Shown: one piece after another, positions 45,322-59,264 of the stretch
Layout: the number at the start of each line of letters is the position of its first letter
Numbering within the stretch: position 1 is the stretch's first letter
Assembly: GCA_037367405.1 (NCBI GenBank)
Contig: JAZKJV010003125.1
Span: forward strand, 1-64,000
Direction: 5' to 3'
DNA from: Ottelia alismoides
Lineage: Eukaryota; Streptophyta; Magnoliopsida; Alismatales; Hydrocharitaceae
Length of the DNA: 64,000 nucleotides
Position numbers and translations under genes: made by a program
The notes under the pieces: generated by a model
Told to the model about the DNA's origin: nothing
Database searches by the model: none
What the model saw: the letters and a program-made list of their open reading frames with translations, nothing else

Positions 45322-48300
45322 TGAATCTCAGTTTCATCACTCTAAACTGATTAATTAAGTTCAAATCCCTAAAAATCATTGGTATTTCTTCATTTATTAT
45401 GCATAATTAGCATTCATGCATGTTTTGATAAGAATTACATTTTATCACTTATTTCGCACAAAATAAGAAGCTAAAAATCCCAGCCAAAATTGACCTGCAA
45501 ATAGCCTAACAACCCCCATTTTTAACTAATTCATGCTAACTCCAATTGACACAAAACCACTCTACTGTATACATATCACTAACAAGAATAAATAAAAAAT
45601 ATAAAAAAATCACTAACACAAATACGTGGACTAAAAACCCAAACCCTAGTTCTAGGATTTCCGAACTAAAACCTTCATATCTTCCTCATCTAGTGTTCGA
45701 TTTGATCCTACTCACTTTTGAACTAATGTACATTTAATTACCTTCAAAACAAGACCAAGTTCAAGTGAATCAGAGCTCATGTGTGGAAGTTGGATTTTGG
45801 GTCTCTTTTGTACATTTTGTATTTTAGCGGTTTTTGACCTATTATTTTATGTACATAATTAACCTATTTTATTTTATTTATTTTCCTTTATCTTCTGTGA
45901 TGAAAGTTTTATTAAAATGCACAAAAATCCAAATCCAAATTGAGCATGAAATCAAAGAAACTAATTGAGTCCGAGTCTTCACTAACCATTTGTACAAAAA
46001 TTATCTTTTTCGTATTTTATTTTATTTCTTCTTTTTCTTATTAAATAAAAATCCAAAAAATTAGATTTATGTGTAAAAATTCATCTTTGATTTTATCCTT
46101 TTTTTTCGGATTTTATTTGGTTTAAAAATGATAAAAAAATTATAAATGCCCAAAATCAAGGTATTCTATATACATGTGATACCCAAAAATATCACTTTAT
46201 GCATTGATCGATTTTGATTTGATGTTTTCATGAAAGTTGTAGATCTTATCGAGACGAGCAACTTTCGTGAAGAAATTTTTTTGATCTGAGGTCATTTCTA
46301 TTTTTTAGGTATTTATCTTTCTATTTATTTTCTAATTTTTGTGGGGTTGACACGTGGCTGCTCCTGGAGCCGCCATGTGTCACCCAATTTTGGATTTTAT
46401 TTCATTTCTTTTTTATACAAAATTAACAAAATAAAAAAAACCACTGCACGTGCGGAGCACGTGCCTCCCAAGCACGTGCCCTTCACGTGTGTCGCCAAAG
46501 CCCTTCCTCCTTATGCCACGTGGCGCTACCAGGGCCGTCCGATCTCGGCCGATCAGACGGCACCTGCAGCTCGTCATCTTCCTCCCCCTTTCTAGAATAG
46601 GACGACGACGCCTCCGTATAGCCCGCCGCCCTTCTCGTGCCAGATCACCAGCCCTCGCAAATCTCTGCACCCATCTCTGATATCCAAGTATCTCGTCTCC
46701 TCACCAAATCCCATCACCGATCGTCCAATCTTATCGAATCCCGTAGAATCAAATCACCCCCCCCACTTCCTTCTCTGGCCGACTCGCATCCTCTATTTAA
46801 CCCTCCATCGCCCCGCATTGTCCCCCATCCGCCAACTGCACGCAAGAAGGGGCTTGGGGTGACATCCCGACCTCCTTCTCTGACATGATCCGAGGGATCC
46901 TCCCTCATTGCAGCGACGATCTTCGCCTTTACTGCCTTGCTACGACCTACCATCGAGCCTCCATCCACTTCATCAACTACGCCTTCATCATCAACCACTA
47001 CAACGTTCTTCTCCTGCAACAATTCTACTCCAACTTCAGTCATGGCCAAAATCTCCATTGACAATCAACGTCTTCGCCACTAGGAGCTCTTCACATCTCC
47101 GCCTTGCGCCCCCGGTGCTCTCCTCCACCAGCCAACGCGGCTCCGCCACAGGAAGCTTCCGCAGCCGACTGCCACCGAGCACCGTTCTTCACCAACATCT
47201 TCACCAGAGCTTCATCGACACCTCTCCTTCTGCCAAAGTCCTGGGCCTTTGTCGCCAGCCCCCGTTATCAACATCGTCGGCTCGCAGTGCCTCCTCCACC
47301 ACGCATCGTTCCAGTCGGAGACATCCAGAGTAAGACCTCGCTCCTCCCCGACCTAGGAGCTTAGCCCCTTCCAGCTGCTCGGCCTCGCCACTGGGCGGGA
47401 GGCCCAAGCCCCCCCCCCACACGTGCGCCCGGGGGAACATCACCCATCCCTAGGGTCACGTGCCACGTATGTCACCTTGTGTGCAAATTGCAGAACCAAC
47501 CTTCAACCTTCTCATATTTACACCAAAGTCCAGAGTCAGAGGTCACGTGCTACGCACGTGACCCTTTGGCAATGCAGAATCCCCCCTGACATATCGGTAA
47601 TTACAATATAGTCCCTCTTCTACATTCCTTGCATTATTTTATTTTAATTATTACAGAATTACCCCTATCTTCCCCCTCAATTTTGGACCTCTACATTGTA
47701 TATTCTTATTATTTAGAAAATAACATTTTGTTCTACAACTAATTATCTACATTATGGCATACTTTTGACATTTTTCTGATCAGTGGTTAATTATTAATTA
47801 ATTGTTTCGTGGAAAATTGCTTATTTATCCCATTTTGTGCTTAAATATTCACAAGTAATTAACTGTTGCTCTAAAAATTGCCAAAAAATCATAGATCATA
47901 GAATTAATTGTACGTTACATCGTTCCCAATAAGAATCACATTTACATGCATGGTTTTCCTTGTAAAAATCATTTTGTATATTTCGATCTTTGATTTTTAA
48001 TAGGTATTAAATCTCATATTTTCGAGGTTTAAGATTTTTTTGAGATCAATAACCTAGTGATAGATGTTGGATAATTTAATCCCTTGAAAATAATTAGTTT
48101 TAATATTTATTATAATTAAAAATTGAAATTCACTGTGTTTGCATTCATAAATTCAAAAAATATTTATTTTGCACCCAATAATTCCAAAAAAAGTACAGTG
48201 CATCCATTTCATCGTAATTGTCATCTTGGCCAAGTTTATAATTTTTCGGACATTGTTTGAATGACATCCATTTGCTAGTCCTTAAAATTGGCCTAATTTA

Positions 48301-48581
48301 CATTTTGCATCCCAAATTGCATTAAAAATACAAAAAAGACCACCTTGAAAACCGTACACAAACTTTGATTGACAATCTCTAGGTTGTTCCTTTACCTCCT
48401 TGTGTCCGACCTTGGGACTTGCCCAAGTAAAATAAACATAAAACCACATTGAAAAATTTACTAAATTAATTGTGGTTATTTCTTGATTGATTCTGATTGC
48501 CCGCCTACAATGAAACGACACATTAATTTAAGCGAATGATAATTCAAGCATATTTTACTGAGGGCATTTTAGGACTCGTCA
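45322..48581 (+). repeat. Gypsy-1 3' LTR
   Basis: It starts TGAATCTCAG right after the polypurine tract and ends at GGACTCGTCA. It is about 3.26 kb. Positions 45818-48581 align with 36325-39075; positions 45322-45817 have no counterpart at the 5' end. Confidence 0.8.
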
Positions 48582-49795
48582 CCCCGCTCACCCCCTACTT
48601 CCCTAGCTCCTCCACCCTTGTCGTAGACTAAAGGGGGGTGGTCGGTGGAGGAACCACCTGCTCCTCTGCCCTTGATGTCATCGGTTGGAGGGGAAGGTCC
48701 CCTACCTTCTCCTCTGCCCAGAGCTCCCCCCAGCCCCCTGCTCTGCCCCTACGCCTCCCCTCCTCCATCCCTGACCTCCCCCTCTGCTAACAGCCTCCTC
48801 CTTTACGCCTGCCTCATCCCTCTGCCCCTGTGCCTTCCCCTCCTCCCCCTCCTCTATCCCCGACCTCCCCCTCTCCCTTCCCCCTCCTCCAATGGCACCG
48901 TCCTCACCAACCCCACCCACCTCACCCACGTCCCCGACCTACCCCCTCCACTATCAACTTTCTCCTATGCGCCTGCCTACCCCACCCACGTCCCCGACCT
49001 ACCCCCTCCACTATCAACTTCCTCCTATGCGCCTGCCTACCCCCACCACAATTGCACCTCCCCCTCTTCCCCCTCCTCCATCCCCAACCTCCCCATCGTC
49101 CATCAACCCCCTCCTCGTACCCCCATCCCCGACCTCCCCCATCCACCCCCAGCCTCCTCCTCCGCGCCCCTCCACCAACAGCCTCCTCTCCTGCACCTGC
49201 CTCCCCCCTCCGCCCCGCACCTCCCCCTGTCCCCGACCTCCCCCTCTGTCCCCGACCTCCACACTCCACCCCCAGCCTCCTCCTTCGTGCCCCTCCCCCT
49301 TTAGGCCATCCTCCTATGTGACCTCCTCCTCTTGCATGCTGTTCCTCTCGACACCACATATTAGAGGGGGAGGTTGGTGGAGGAACCCCATGCTCCTCCG
49401 CCCTTGATGCTGCCTGCTGCTCCTCTCGTCGCCGTAGATTGGTGGGGGGATCGATGGAGGAACCACTTTCTCCTTTGCCCTTGACGTTGTCGACTGGACG
49501 GGGAGGTCAAGTGGAGGAACCAACTGTTCCTTCACCCTTGACATAGCCTGCTACTCCTCTCGATGCTGCCTCCTTAAGAACAAGAGGATGAATATGAGGG
49601 TTTCCAATTTTACCCTTCCTACTCAAACCATAATTTGAAAAAACCATGGTTAAGTTCACCTCATTAACAGCTACAGTCACGGAGGCGCACAAATGATAAA
49701 ACAGCAAGAAGTTGGGAGCACAACTGATATTCCCAAAAGGGATGGGCATAACTAAAATTACAATATCTCAGAGGGGCACATGTGATAAAAACCCA
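48582..49795. mobile_element. Possible one-ended Mutator-like element with C-rich minisatellites
   Basis: The right end, read in reverse, begins GGGTTTTTATCACATGTGCC, similar in form to the MULE ends upstream. The interior is C-rich on plus. It includes a near-exact 60-base tandem duplication at about 48923-49042 (CCCACGTCCCCGACCTACCC in each unit). No matching left end is visible, as the element abuts the Gypsy-1 LTR. Proline-rich frames here are low-complexity artefacts. Confidence 0.45.
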
Positions 49796-50374
49796 TTAAT
49801 ATATTCCTTGTTTTATATATTTTTGACTTCAAAATCCACAAAATTAGAATAATATCACAAAATTACCAAAAATGAAACATTTTACATTCTTTATTTTGAC
49901 TTATTTAAAAAATCCAAAAAGATATTATCTATATTATTATATATATGCATATATATCATATATATCTACGTTATTATTTATCTTATTTTAGAAATAAAAA
50001 GGAAATTAGAAATGTGCAAAACTAAAACAAATATAAAATTAAAAAAATTAAAAAATAAAAATAAAACATTTAAAAATCATAAAATTAAATATAATGAAAA
50101 AACCACATAAAAAGAAAAATAGAAATCCTAGAAATTTATTATTAATTAGCGATAATTAATAGTAATTACTACCCACGTTCCCTTCCTAGTGTTCAACACT
50201 CTACTATACATAAGCATATACATATTTATGTAGAGTTATAATAAATTTATACTCACACTCACTTTATTTTAAGACACATTGTAGGTTAATGATTTATTTA
50301 TTTGGTGATTGATCGCCACAGCGGTCGTCGACCTAGCTTGTTAGGTCAGCAGATCGATCTTTCAGATAATCAAA
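49796..50374 (+). repeat. AT-rich segment, possible 3' end of the Gypsy-2 LTR
   Basis: The segment is AT-rich and ends just before a primer-binding-site-like sequence. No second LTR copy is seen in the window, so the LTR call rests on position only. Confidence 0.35.
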
Positions 50375-52100
50375 TGACGTTGTTGTTGGGGAAGCAACAA
50401 CTAGCACATATTGGATATTGTTTTCTATCTTGTTTTATGTTATTTCATCTTCTGCTTCTTATTTTTCTTAACTGTTCTAATCACATATCTTGTTTGATAT
50501 TGTTGTGAGGGCCATGGAGCGAGGGTGGATTTGCTAGGAGATCCGAAGAACCCGAGAAAGGTGGAGACTGGCTCTTACATACCGAGCCAGTAGAAGAGAA
50601 CGTCAAAAGAGGATTGAGAGTCGAGGGGAATAGTTTTAGTGTGGATTTGATTTCATTTTATTTTTGTGAGAGAGTGATTTGAATAAATAACTTGTAATAA
50701 ACACACTCTCAGGACACTTAGACTTCATGGGTCTATTTTACCAAGTGTTTGTTCACTTGGGGACTGGTTCAGATTTTTAATGGTTTTTATCGTTTTCTAC
50801 ATTTTATTCTGCCTGTTTTTCTCTTTGTTTCATTTTATTTCTCGTGTCTTGAGTTTTTCGTATTACTTTCTATTTAGGTCCAAAACCATAATATCTTTCA
50901 TGTACCTATAGTTTATTACGATTAGACTTAGATACCAAATAAAAAGTACTTCACGATTAATATCATTTTCTATTCTAGGTGATTTCATCTAATGCATGTG
51001 CAAATAGATTAGTTTAGTTTTATTTGCAGATCACACTGCATGCAGAGTGCTGGTGTAAGGTACACATCCCTATCTCTAGCATCTGCATTCATCGTTTCTC
51101 GTGCATCGACTTTTCCATCTCCTTTCCTTATTTTCTTGGACTTTGAATAAAAGTAAATCAAAAAAATATTTGATGTTTATTTGAAAAATATCAAAAAAAG
51201 TGAAAAGTGAAAAACTAAAAAAGGGATTGCTTAAAAACTTTGACCCTAATAAATTCAACTAATGGACATCATTGTATTGGGTTAATAAAGCCCACATTGT
51301 TCTCAAGCACTTTCCAGACCAAGTGAGACATGAACTTAGGAATTAGAGCCCAAAACCTAACCTGGATACTGCCTTGTTTATCACATGGGCTTGTAAAGTA
51401 ATAGTGCTTCTATCAATGCGTAGGCAAGTAGGGACGATTTCGCTTGCGGATTTGGTCTGAATTACTTGAGCATAGGTATACTACGATGATGGTACCCCAT
51501 CTCATCGCACCGCTTCTGAGTACCCTCCAAAGGAATTATTTCATTTACTACATTCAGCTTTCTTTCTTTGACTGAGTAGTAGGCTCAGATCCGATAACAA
51601 GGACCTCAAAAGGTACATGATGCAGGTTACGAAGGAAGTGTGAAGTTTAGGATGCTTGTCTGGTAGTACTCACTCTCCTATAAGATTAGCGCTAGATAAA
51701 TGTGAAAATTTGCTTGAAAACAATCACTAAAAACTACAAAGATAAAAAGCCAAACTCTTACGCCTTGGCACGTTGTGTTGTTGAATCCACCCATGTTTTG
51801 TGGTTTGATTAATTTTATCTAGGCCAAATATAAAAAATCATGCACTTATGCCATCTTTCTTCACTTATTTTTATTTCTTCTTTTCATTCCGCTCACTTTG
51901 AGCCTCCATTTCTTCTATTTCATCTTCACTTTATTCCTTATTTATCTTTGTGTTCCTCATTCCTCATCTCATTTCTTTTTTATTCTCAAGATCTCAGATC
52001 AGGTATGATTTTATTCGGACTCCACGAACACCCACATCCATTCCTTGATGACGACATCTCCAATAATTTGGGGTGATTCTAGAAAGACTGGTTCGGACTT
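50375..52100 (+). mobile_element. Gypsy-2: leader and gag-start fragment of an Athila-like element
   Basis: TGACGTTGTTGTTGGGGA (50375-50392) resembles a decayed tRNA-Asp primer-binding site. The following leader shares blocks with the Gypsy-1 leader (51101 against 39855; the AGAGCCCAAA block near 51345 against 40100). A short frame at 51840-52076 may be the start of gag. The element is cut off before any protease, near the Gypsy-3 LTR. Confidence 0.55.
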
Positions 52101-52375
52101 TGAGAACCACTCTTGAGACTCCCCACTTCTTTCACCTAGAATTTAGGATGACTCTCTTTCTGAATTATCTTCCTCTCAAATGGAGATAGACCAATCCCCA
52201 TATCTCCCACATTAATAAAGTTCAGAATTGACATAATCTTGAACATTTCTCATCATATGGTGTCTATTTCCAGACTGATTGATGTGTATTTCCACATGCA
52301 ACTTAAGAATCTGATCTGGATTTCTCGTCAGACTCAGATACATATATGGCCCCTGATGATCGATTCAAGCGATTA
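52101..52375. other. Junction DNA between Gypsy-2 and Gypsy-3
   Basis: No gene is seen. It probably continues Gypsy-2 gag-region sequence up to the left end of Gypsy-3, but the exact boundary is unclear. Confidence 0.35.
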
Positions 52376-55300
52376 AGGTTAAGTGATATCAAAGGTCGTT
52401 GCGACCTCAACCACTCGGACCGAACTTAATCAAGAAAATCAGACCACCAAACAAAGAAATCAAACAATCAAAGCGAAGCAAGAGGTCTTGCTAATTTATT
52501 TTACCTGGTATAGCTACCAGGGTCGATCACAAGGAGCACGAAATGGAAAACCTACGAAGTAGTCGGGAATCCAAGAAAAAGAAAGAAAATGGTGCTTTTT
52601 TTTATTTTTTTCAATTTTTTTTATGATTTTTATAAATGAGAAAAGAATAAAAGCAAAGCAAATATCAACACTCAAACAATTATTTAAAGAGAAAAAAACT
52701 AAAAAATTCCATTTTTTTATGTTTTTAAATAATTAAAATGTTATTATGGATTTTATGGGGGTTTTCTGATTTTTAATTAATTTTCTAAAAATGAAAGAAA
52801 GTCAAAAACAATAACCAATGTACAACTGGGATCTAAAGGCAAGTTAAAATTAATAAAATGCCTATAAAATCCTAGCAGCAATTTTATGAGAAACTACAAA
52901 GAAAAATCTAACTACAAAAGAAGAAAACATATTTCTTTGAATTTTTATGAATTTTTATTTATTTTTATAAGTTTTTTACTCTTTTTCGATTTTTATGGGT
53001 TTTCTAAGTGGGAATGAGAAAAAAATTGCATAGAAATGAAAACAACACAAAACACACAATCATATTTTTTTTGGAATTTATCAAGATGTTTTAATATTTT
53101 TAATTGATTTTCTAAAACAGATAGTGACACTTTTTATGGCTTTTGAATTTTTAGAAATAACAAATGAAATCAAAACAGAACAAAAAATTCACCAAAATTC
53201 CTACACAATAGCAGGGGCTATGTGTCAAAATTTCATGATTTTTGGAGCTAAAATGCTATTTATTTAATCAAAGACAAAACACACAACACACAGGGACCAA
53301 ACTGCAAAGAAAATAAGTCTTGGGATCAAAATGTAAAACACAAGAACAACTTAGGGCCCAATCTGTAATTTTCCCATCAAATTCCGTACATGTTGTAAAA
53401 CAACATTCATATGGGCATATTTGCAAATATGGAAACTAAATATGCAATCAATAACATTAAAAAAGTTCAGGGTATATAGTGCAAATAACCCATAAAAACA
53501 CGTGACGAAGCACGTGGGTCCACAAAGGCAAGACTAAAATGCAAATATGAAAAACTATAGGTACTAAAGTGTAAAATGGTTTAATTGTGTACTTTATTTT
53601 ACAAACTAAAATAAAAACAAAAATAAATGCAGGATAGAATGAGCAATATACCCATGGAGGCACGTGAGCTGCGCGAGGGGGACAGGTGTCAGCTGTTGGC
53701 TGGGCGTGAACGAACAGCTCTGGACACGTCAGGTGTCAGATCTGATGGCTGTCAGATGGTGGGCGATGTGGCTGGTACGGGACCATTAGATCTGACATCT
53801 AACGGTCTGACAACTCTAGGTGAATTAACGGCTAGGATGGCGTCTGGAAGATCCGGGCGATCTAATGGCGGAGAGGTCCTCTGGATGAACTGAGCTGGGG
53901 CATACTTCGACGGAGCACCGGGGGTGATCGGTGGCTCCGATGAAGGATCTGGGTGCGCCAAAAGGACCGGAGAGCCCTTCTATGTCGGGAGGTCAGCTCT
54001 GATGGAGTGATTGACAGTCGGATAATGTGGCATCGACTGAGACCTGGAAGTACTCTGGCGAAGGTAGTCGAGGCCGATCTAGGTGGTCTTCGTGCGCGTC
54101 AAGTCCTGCACGAGATAGCTCTGACTCGGAGCAATGCTCAGGTCGGGGTTATTGGGTCTGAAACAGAGAGAAGCGACAGTGGATGGGGGGTGGGTCTCCA
54201 GCGAGGATGATAGATGAGACCTGGACCAGGAAAGGAAGCATAGGAGGCTCACTTCGAGCCATGGTCAGGGTGATCAGGATGTGTGGGAAGATGGAGGGTG
54301 AGCAGATGCATCGATCAAAATGGGTAGATGATGGTGACGAGGCTCCGACCGGCTGGTCAGAGCTGGCAGAGCGATGCCGAAGTGTAGATGAACGATCAAG
54401 CAAAATAATGGAGCTAGAAATGAAATGAAGGCTACCTGAAGGTCCTAAGATGATCCTGAGCTCCAGGGGAGGTGGACGGCGGGGTTTTTGCCTCGACTAC
54501 GCTGCGGTTGGCAGAGGAGGCTCCTCGCGACGGTGCTCTGGCCACGATGGTTGAGCGTCGGCTACACAACACCTCTCCGAGCGCCAAGAGTGGCCTCCAG
54601 TTGCTATCACCAAGGCGAAGGTGTCTAGGGTATCAGAGAAGGGTGCTACGCGAGCTGAGGAGATGGGGAAGCAAATGAAGACTTTTATAGCGCGTCCCAG
54701 GTGGTCGGAAGAATCAGATCGAGGTGCGCGAACCGAGGGGCGGATCCCTAAAGGAATCAACGGGCGAGGATCTTAGATCTCCCCTCGATAATCAGAGCCT
54801 TGAAGTGAAGAGGATGGTGGTCGGATCGGGTCAGGAAAAATTGGTGAACAACGAGTAAACATCGGATCTGACCACAGGAAGGTCCGGGGGGGGGGGGGGG
54901 GCAGTTGACCGAGGTCAACAATCCACCCTGGACCAATCAGGTGCGGCAGGAGAAAAGACAAATTAGACTAGACGACAAAATAACAAAAAATTCAAAAATA
55001 AATAGATAAAAAATAATAAATGATTTTAAATTTAAAAATAAATAAAATGAAAAATGTTCCTTATTTTTCAAGGGATTTTTCTATGAATTTTATTATTTTT
55101 ATGAAAAGATATATTATGGTATATATAGTATAATGTATTATATACAGGTATAAAATACCTATGTATTTTGTACAATTATTTTTAATTCATTATTTTTATA
55201 TAAATACCCCAATTTTATATTTTATTTATTTACAACATAATTTTTGTTTTATTTTTATTATTTATTTACAAGTATAAATTAAATAGGGAAAGATACATAT

Positions 55301-55742
55301 TTACATGTGTTATATACAAGGTGAGAGATTTTTATTCTATTTTTATTTTTATTTTATTTTTCTAATTTTTGTTTTATTTTGAGAAATATATACAAGGAAA
55401 CGACAATACATTTTTATTTTTATTTTGTAAAAATAAATTATATACATAGATGGTATATATGTACAAGATAGAGTGGCCCTATCTCTCTCTACTTATTTTA
55501 TTTGGCGATTAGGCCAATGCTTGACCCTCTCTTGGGTTTAGGTCACTCAATATTTATTCTAAATTATTCCTTCTTTTTCTTTTATTCTTTATTCTTTTAT
55601 TTTTGCATAAATACATGCTAATTATGAGATATTAACACATGCATGCTTTTTGCTAATTTATTGTGTTTACAACTATTTACATGATGCTTTGCCAAGATAA
55701 TTAGCTAAAATAAAAGGATAAAGAGTGATGAATGAGGATTCA
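52376..55742 (-). repeat. Gypsy-3 3' LTR
   Basis: On minus it starts TGAATCCTCATTC at 55742, right after the polypurine tract, and runs about 3.37 kb. It is homologous to 61650-64000 (for example TTTACCTGGTAT, CTACCAGGGTCGA and the TATA-like TATAAAAGTC near 54690). It contains a 16-18 base G run near 54886. Its inner limit is approximate because similarity fades at 52362-52384. Confidence 0.72.
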
Positions 55743-55758
55743 TCACCCCCTATACTTT
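55743..55758 (-). promoter_or_regulatory. Gypsy-3 polypurine tract
   Basis: On minus it reads AAAGTATAGGGGGTGA directly before the 3' LTR, matching in form the Gypsy-1 tract at 45305-45320. It would prime plus-strand DNA synthesis. Confidence 0.75.
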
Positions 55759-58000
55759 ACTTTTGCTAGTCCCTTAGCAAAACACTTATTTGAAAAAGAA
55801 GTGAAAAGAGAAAGAAAAAGAAAAATAAGGAGAATCAAGGTTGATTATTAAACTTGTCTTCATTAAATTGAAGTATGGAGCTCAGTCAGACCTTTGGATT
55901 ATTAGTTTGTCGGAACCTTATTTGGACTTAGGTTTAAAACTCAACAGCCTCTAAGTTCCACCAATCTATGGTCAAGACTCCTCAACAATCCAGATCAGAA
56001 CAAGTCTACATACACAAACTCTAATGACCATGAATCTTTTCTTATATTGTGTAAGTGATATGTAGCTCCTCACCTCATAAGTGGCAAAGTAACAACCCCC
56101 CTCAACAAGGTAACTCTAATGCCCCAGTTTGGCAACTCTTTCCTCGAGGAGTGGGGTATTCCCTTATAAGTTCAAGTACAACCGGCTTAAGAGGAGGAGG
56201 AAGAAGAGAATGGACCATGGCCAGTGTAGCCATGTATCCTAGGGAGCCCAACCAGTGTAGCTAAGTCTCCCTGCTGCAAGCTTCATGAGACGGGAATGGG
56301 TAACATAAGCTTTGCTTTATTTGGATATATACACTCCAGTGGGTATTTCATTTTCTATCAGACCCACCACTTTTTGGAGTTTTTCTTTTCTTTTGCACAT
56401 TTTTTCGATGTGCATATGTACAACATATCTACATGGTGCAACATATATACATAAGGAGTTTTTCCTCTTGAGCCAGTAGACTATCCCTCTTTTGAAGCAT
56501 TATTGCAACCCACAACTCCTGTCTTTAGACCTCAATGCCGCCGGACCAAGTTGAGACACACTTCCTTCACTAAAAGAAGACGAGAGGTTCCGCCCAGAAG
56601 TACTATCCTCGTATGCTACCCCAAGCCAAAGAAGACTGCTTCCTCACCACCTCATTCGTAGAGAGCTATGTGTAAGGTGATGGTGCAAGTAAAGTCATTA
56701 TCTGTGAGAGTCATATGTGCATTGTTAAGTGTTCTACTTAGGCTCATCAAGATGACATATGATCATTTCCTAGTGGACTCAAAGAATTAAGTCCCAAATG
56801 GACCTGAAAAGTCTTAATCCTAAGCCCTATAAGGTTCCTCTTAGAATTAGGTGGATTAAGGTCTTAACCAAGCTCCATTTTCCAATTTATTTCCAGGATA
56901 GTTTAAATGTAAACTATGATTCAGAAAACTGTACAAATATATACGAAAATGTTTTTATGAAGTTTTTGAAAATGTGCAAAATTTTTGAAAAATGTTTGAA
57001 TAAATGAATGCATAGATGCAGAAGTTTTGCAAACTATTTACACACATTTACACAAGGGTTTTTGCAAACTTTTTATTTTTCAAACATTTTACAAAACTTT
57101 TGTACTATATATATATATATATATAATTTTGATATCAAAATATTTACAAACTCTTTACACAAAACATTTTTACAAACATTTGCACAAAAATAATTTTATA
57201 AATAGCTATGTATGTGCAAGAATTTTATGTGCAAGATTTTTTTTTAAATTTTTATGGTTTTTAGATAAAAGGATTTTAGCCATTTTATTTATTAACACAC
57301 TCACACAAAGTACAAGTTATGTCTAAAGTATATATGAAATATATACGACACCCCCTATACTTAGCTCGAACGATGTCCTCAGAGTGAATTAAGAGCGATG
57401 AAGAAGACATGACTCGTGCTTAGTATAGGGAAGTGAAGGAAGACTATACTACAATGACAAATCACAGAATATAATGGGAAAGAATCTCGGTGTTTCCCCA
57501 TATACTAAGGATCAAGTAATCCTAAGTATAGCATACTATACACAAAGGGAAATCCGAGTGGAAGAATGTACATGGTCTACCTCCCCTATACTTGGGGTAA
57601 AATATCCCTAAGTATAGGCAACAAAACAGAGGTAAAAAGAATCAAAAGAGAAATCAAAAGTCTGACACCCCCTATACTTAGGGTAAAGTACCCCCTAAGT
57701 GTAGCATATTCAAAGATGCAAATGGGGTGTTGGAATGAAGAATGGTATGATATGGACATCTGGATCTATACAAGGCAGAAGACAGTGATAATTAGGCATG
57801 ACATGCAATAGATGTGAGTCAAAGACCACATCTCACACAAAATGAATAAGGGCGACGTCAACGACTAGTGGCTCATGATCAAGATATGGTTTGAGCTGCT
57901 GCCCATTAACATAAAAGGTAGAATCGGATGACATCTCAGATATGTCAATGCTTCCATTGTCATGTACATTTCGGACCAGGTATGGTCCCTTCCATTTGCT
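55759..58000 (-). other. Gypsy-3 3' non-coding region with repeated polypurine-tract-like hairpins
   Basis: Copies of CTAAGTATAGGGGG-type sequence occur in both orientations near 57350-57365, 57575-57620 and 57665-57700. There is no envelope-like ORF. The region near 56820-56880 is shared with Gypsy-1 near 44360. Confidence 0.68.
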
Positions 58001-58960
58001 CTACAACTTCCCTGGAAATAATCTAAGCCTAGCATCGAACAACCATACTCTCTGATCTGGCTCAAACTGTTTATGGCTGATATGAGAATCATGCCACTCC
58101 TTCACTCTCTCCTTGTATTGTAGGCTGCTCGAACAAGTTGCATCTCTAAGCTCCTCCAGGGCTGCCAATTCTGCCCTCCTCTGATCTCCTACACTCACTG
58201 GATCTAACAGTATGTCTGTGACACCCCAAAGTGACTTATGCCTAATCTCAATAGGTAAATGGCAGGGCTTGCCATAAACGAGGTGAAAAGGAGACATACC
58301 CAAAGGAGTCTTGAAGGAAGTCCGGTATGCCCACAAGACCGAGTCCAAAAGCTGTGACCAATCTTTTCGGTCAGGGCGGATGACCTTCTGCAATATAGTG
58401 TTGATCTCCCTGTTCGACACTTCAGCAAGACCATTGGTCTGAGGATGATATGGAGTGGCTACTCGATGGTCTGTGTTGAACTCACTAGCAAGGGCATTTA
58501 CCTTGTCGTTGACGAAATGAGACCCCTGTCAGATATCAACACTCTAGGCACCCCAAACCGTGAAATGATGTTCTTCCTCAAAAATATGCATACAGTCCTA
58601 GCATCAGCGGTTTGGACGGGGAGGGCCTCAACCCAATGACTAACATAATCAACGGCCAACAGAATGTACTCAAATCCCCGACTCTTAGGGAATGGACCCA
58701 TGAAATCGATGCCCATGCATCAAAAACTTCACAGAAATGAATGGGTTGCATCGGCATCATATTACGCTATCCACAAGTGCCCACCCTCTAACAATAAGTA
58801 CACCTCTTCATGAATTCATCAAAATCCTTGAAGAGGGTAGGCCACCATAGGATAGATTGGAGCACTTTCATTGTCGTTCTCCTCCCAGAGTGATGTCCCC
58901 CTGCCTCAAGCTTGTGGCAGTAAGTGAGGACACTATGGTGCTCCTCCCGCGGAATGCACC
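58001..58960 (-). pseudogene. Gypsy-3 integrase remnant
   Basis: On minus, a zinc-binding region ends with CTYC near 58800. The catalytic core at 58716-58498 starts MGIDFMGPFPKSRG and shows DYVSHWVEALP and ISDRG, the first two acidic positions of the D,D,E triad. After a break the C-terminal part (58420-58001) reads WSQLLDSVLWAYRTSFKTPLGMSP and HLPIEIRHKS, typical of Ty3/Gypsy integrases. Stops and frameshifts separate the pieces. Confidence 0.83.
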
Positions 58961-59264
58961 GACACTAGATGCTATCCCCTCCTTCATGATAAAGGACGGG
59001 ATCCTCCCAATGGTAGAACTTGGCCTTTGTGAGGAAGGTCTCAAGAGGTTGCCTGGGCCAACCTTGTGGAACTTTCTTGGCAACAAGATAGTTCACAATG
59101 TCAGCGTACCACGGGAGCGAGGTGATAGCAAGGATCGCCTCATCTGAGAAGGTCTCAGATATGGGACCAGTCTGCTCAGATTCCTCAAGATGCACTAATA
59201 GGGAGAGATGATCAGCCACCACATTATTGACTCTAGGCTTATCCTTAATCTCTATATCAAACTC

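Larger units (their letters stand above)
36325..48581 (+). mobile_element. Gypsy-1: polymerase-less Athila-like LTR retrotransposon
   Basis: The order is 5' LTR (36325-39075), primer-binding site (39078-39095), leader, broken gag start, one long ORF with a retropepsin domain (41294-43588), a non-coding 3' region with polypurine hairpins, a polypurine tract and the 3' LTR (45322-48581). There is no reverse transcriptase, RNase H or integrase. The long LTRs, tRNA-Asp-type primer site and retropepsin linker motif place it with Athila/Tat Gypsy elements. Such elements must borrow polymerase from relatives. Confidence 0.8.

Noticed and set aside
48645..49407. Overlapping proline-rich frames of up to 219 codons
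   Set aside because: They come from C-rich minisatellite DNA. Two plus-strand frames are open at once, which reflects stop-poor composition and is no evidence of coding.
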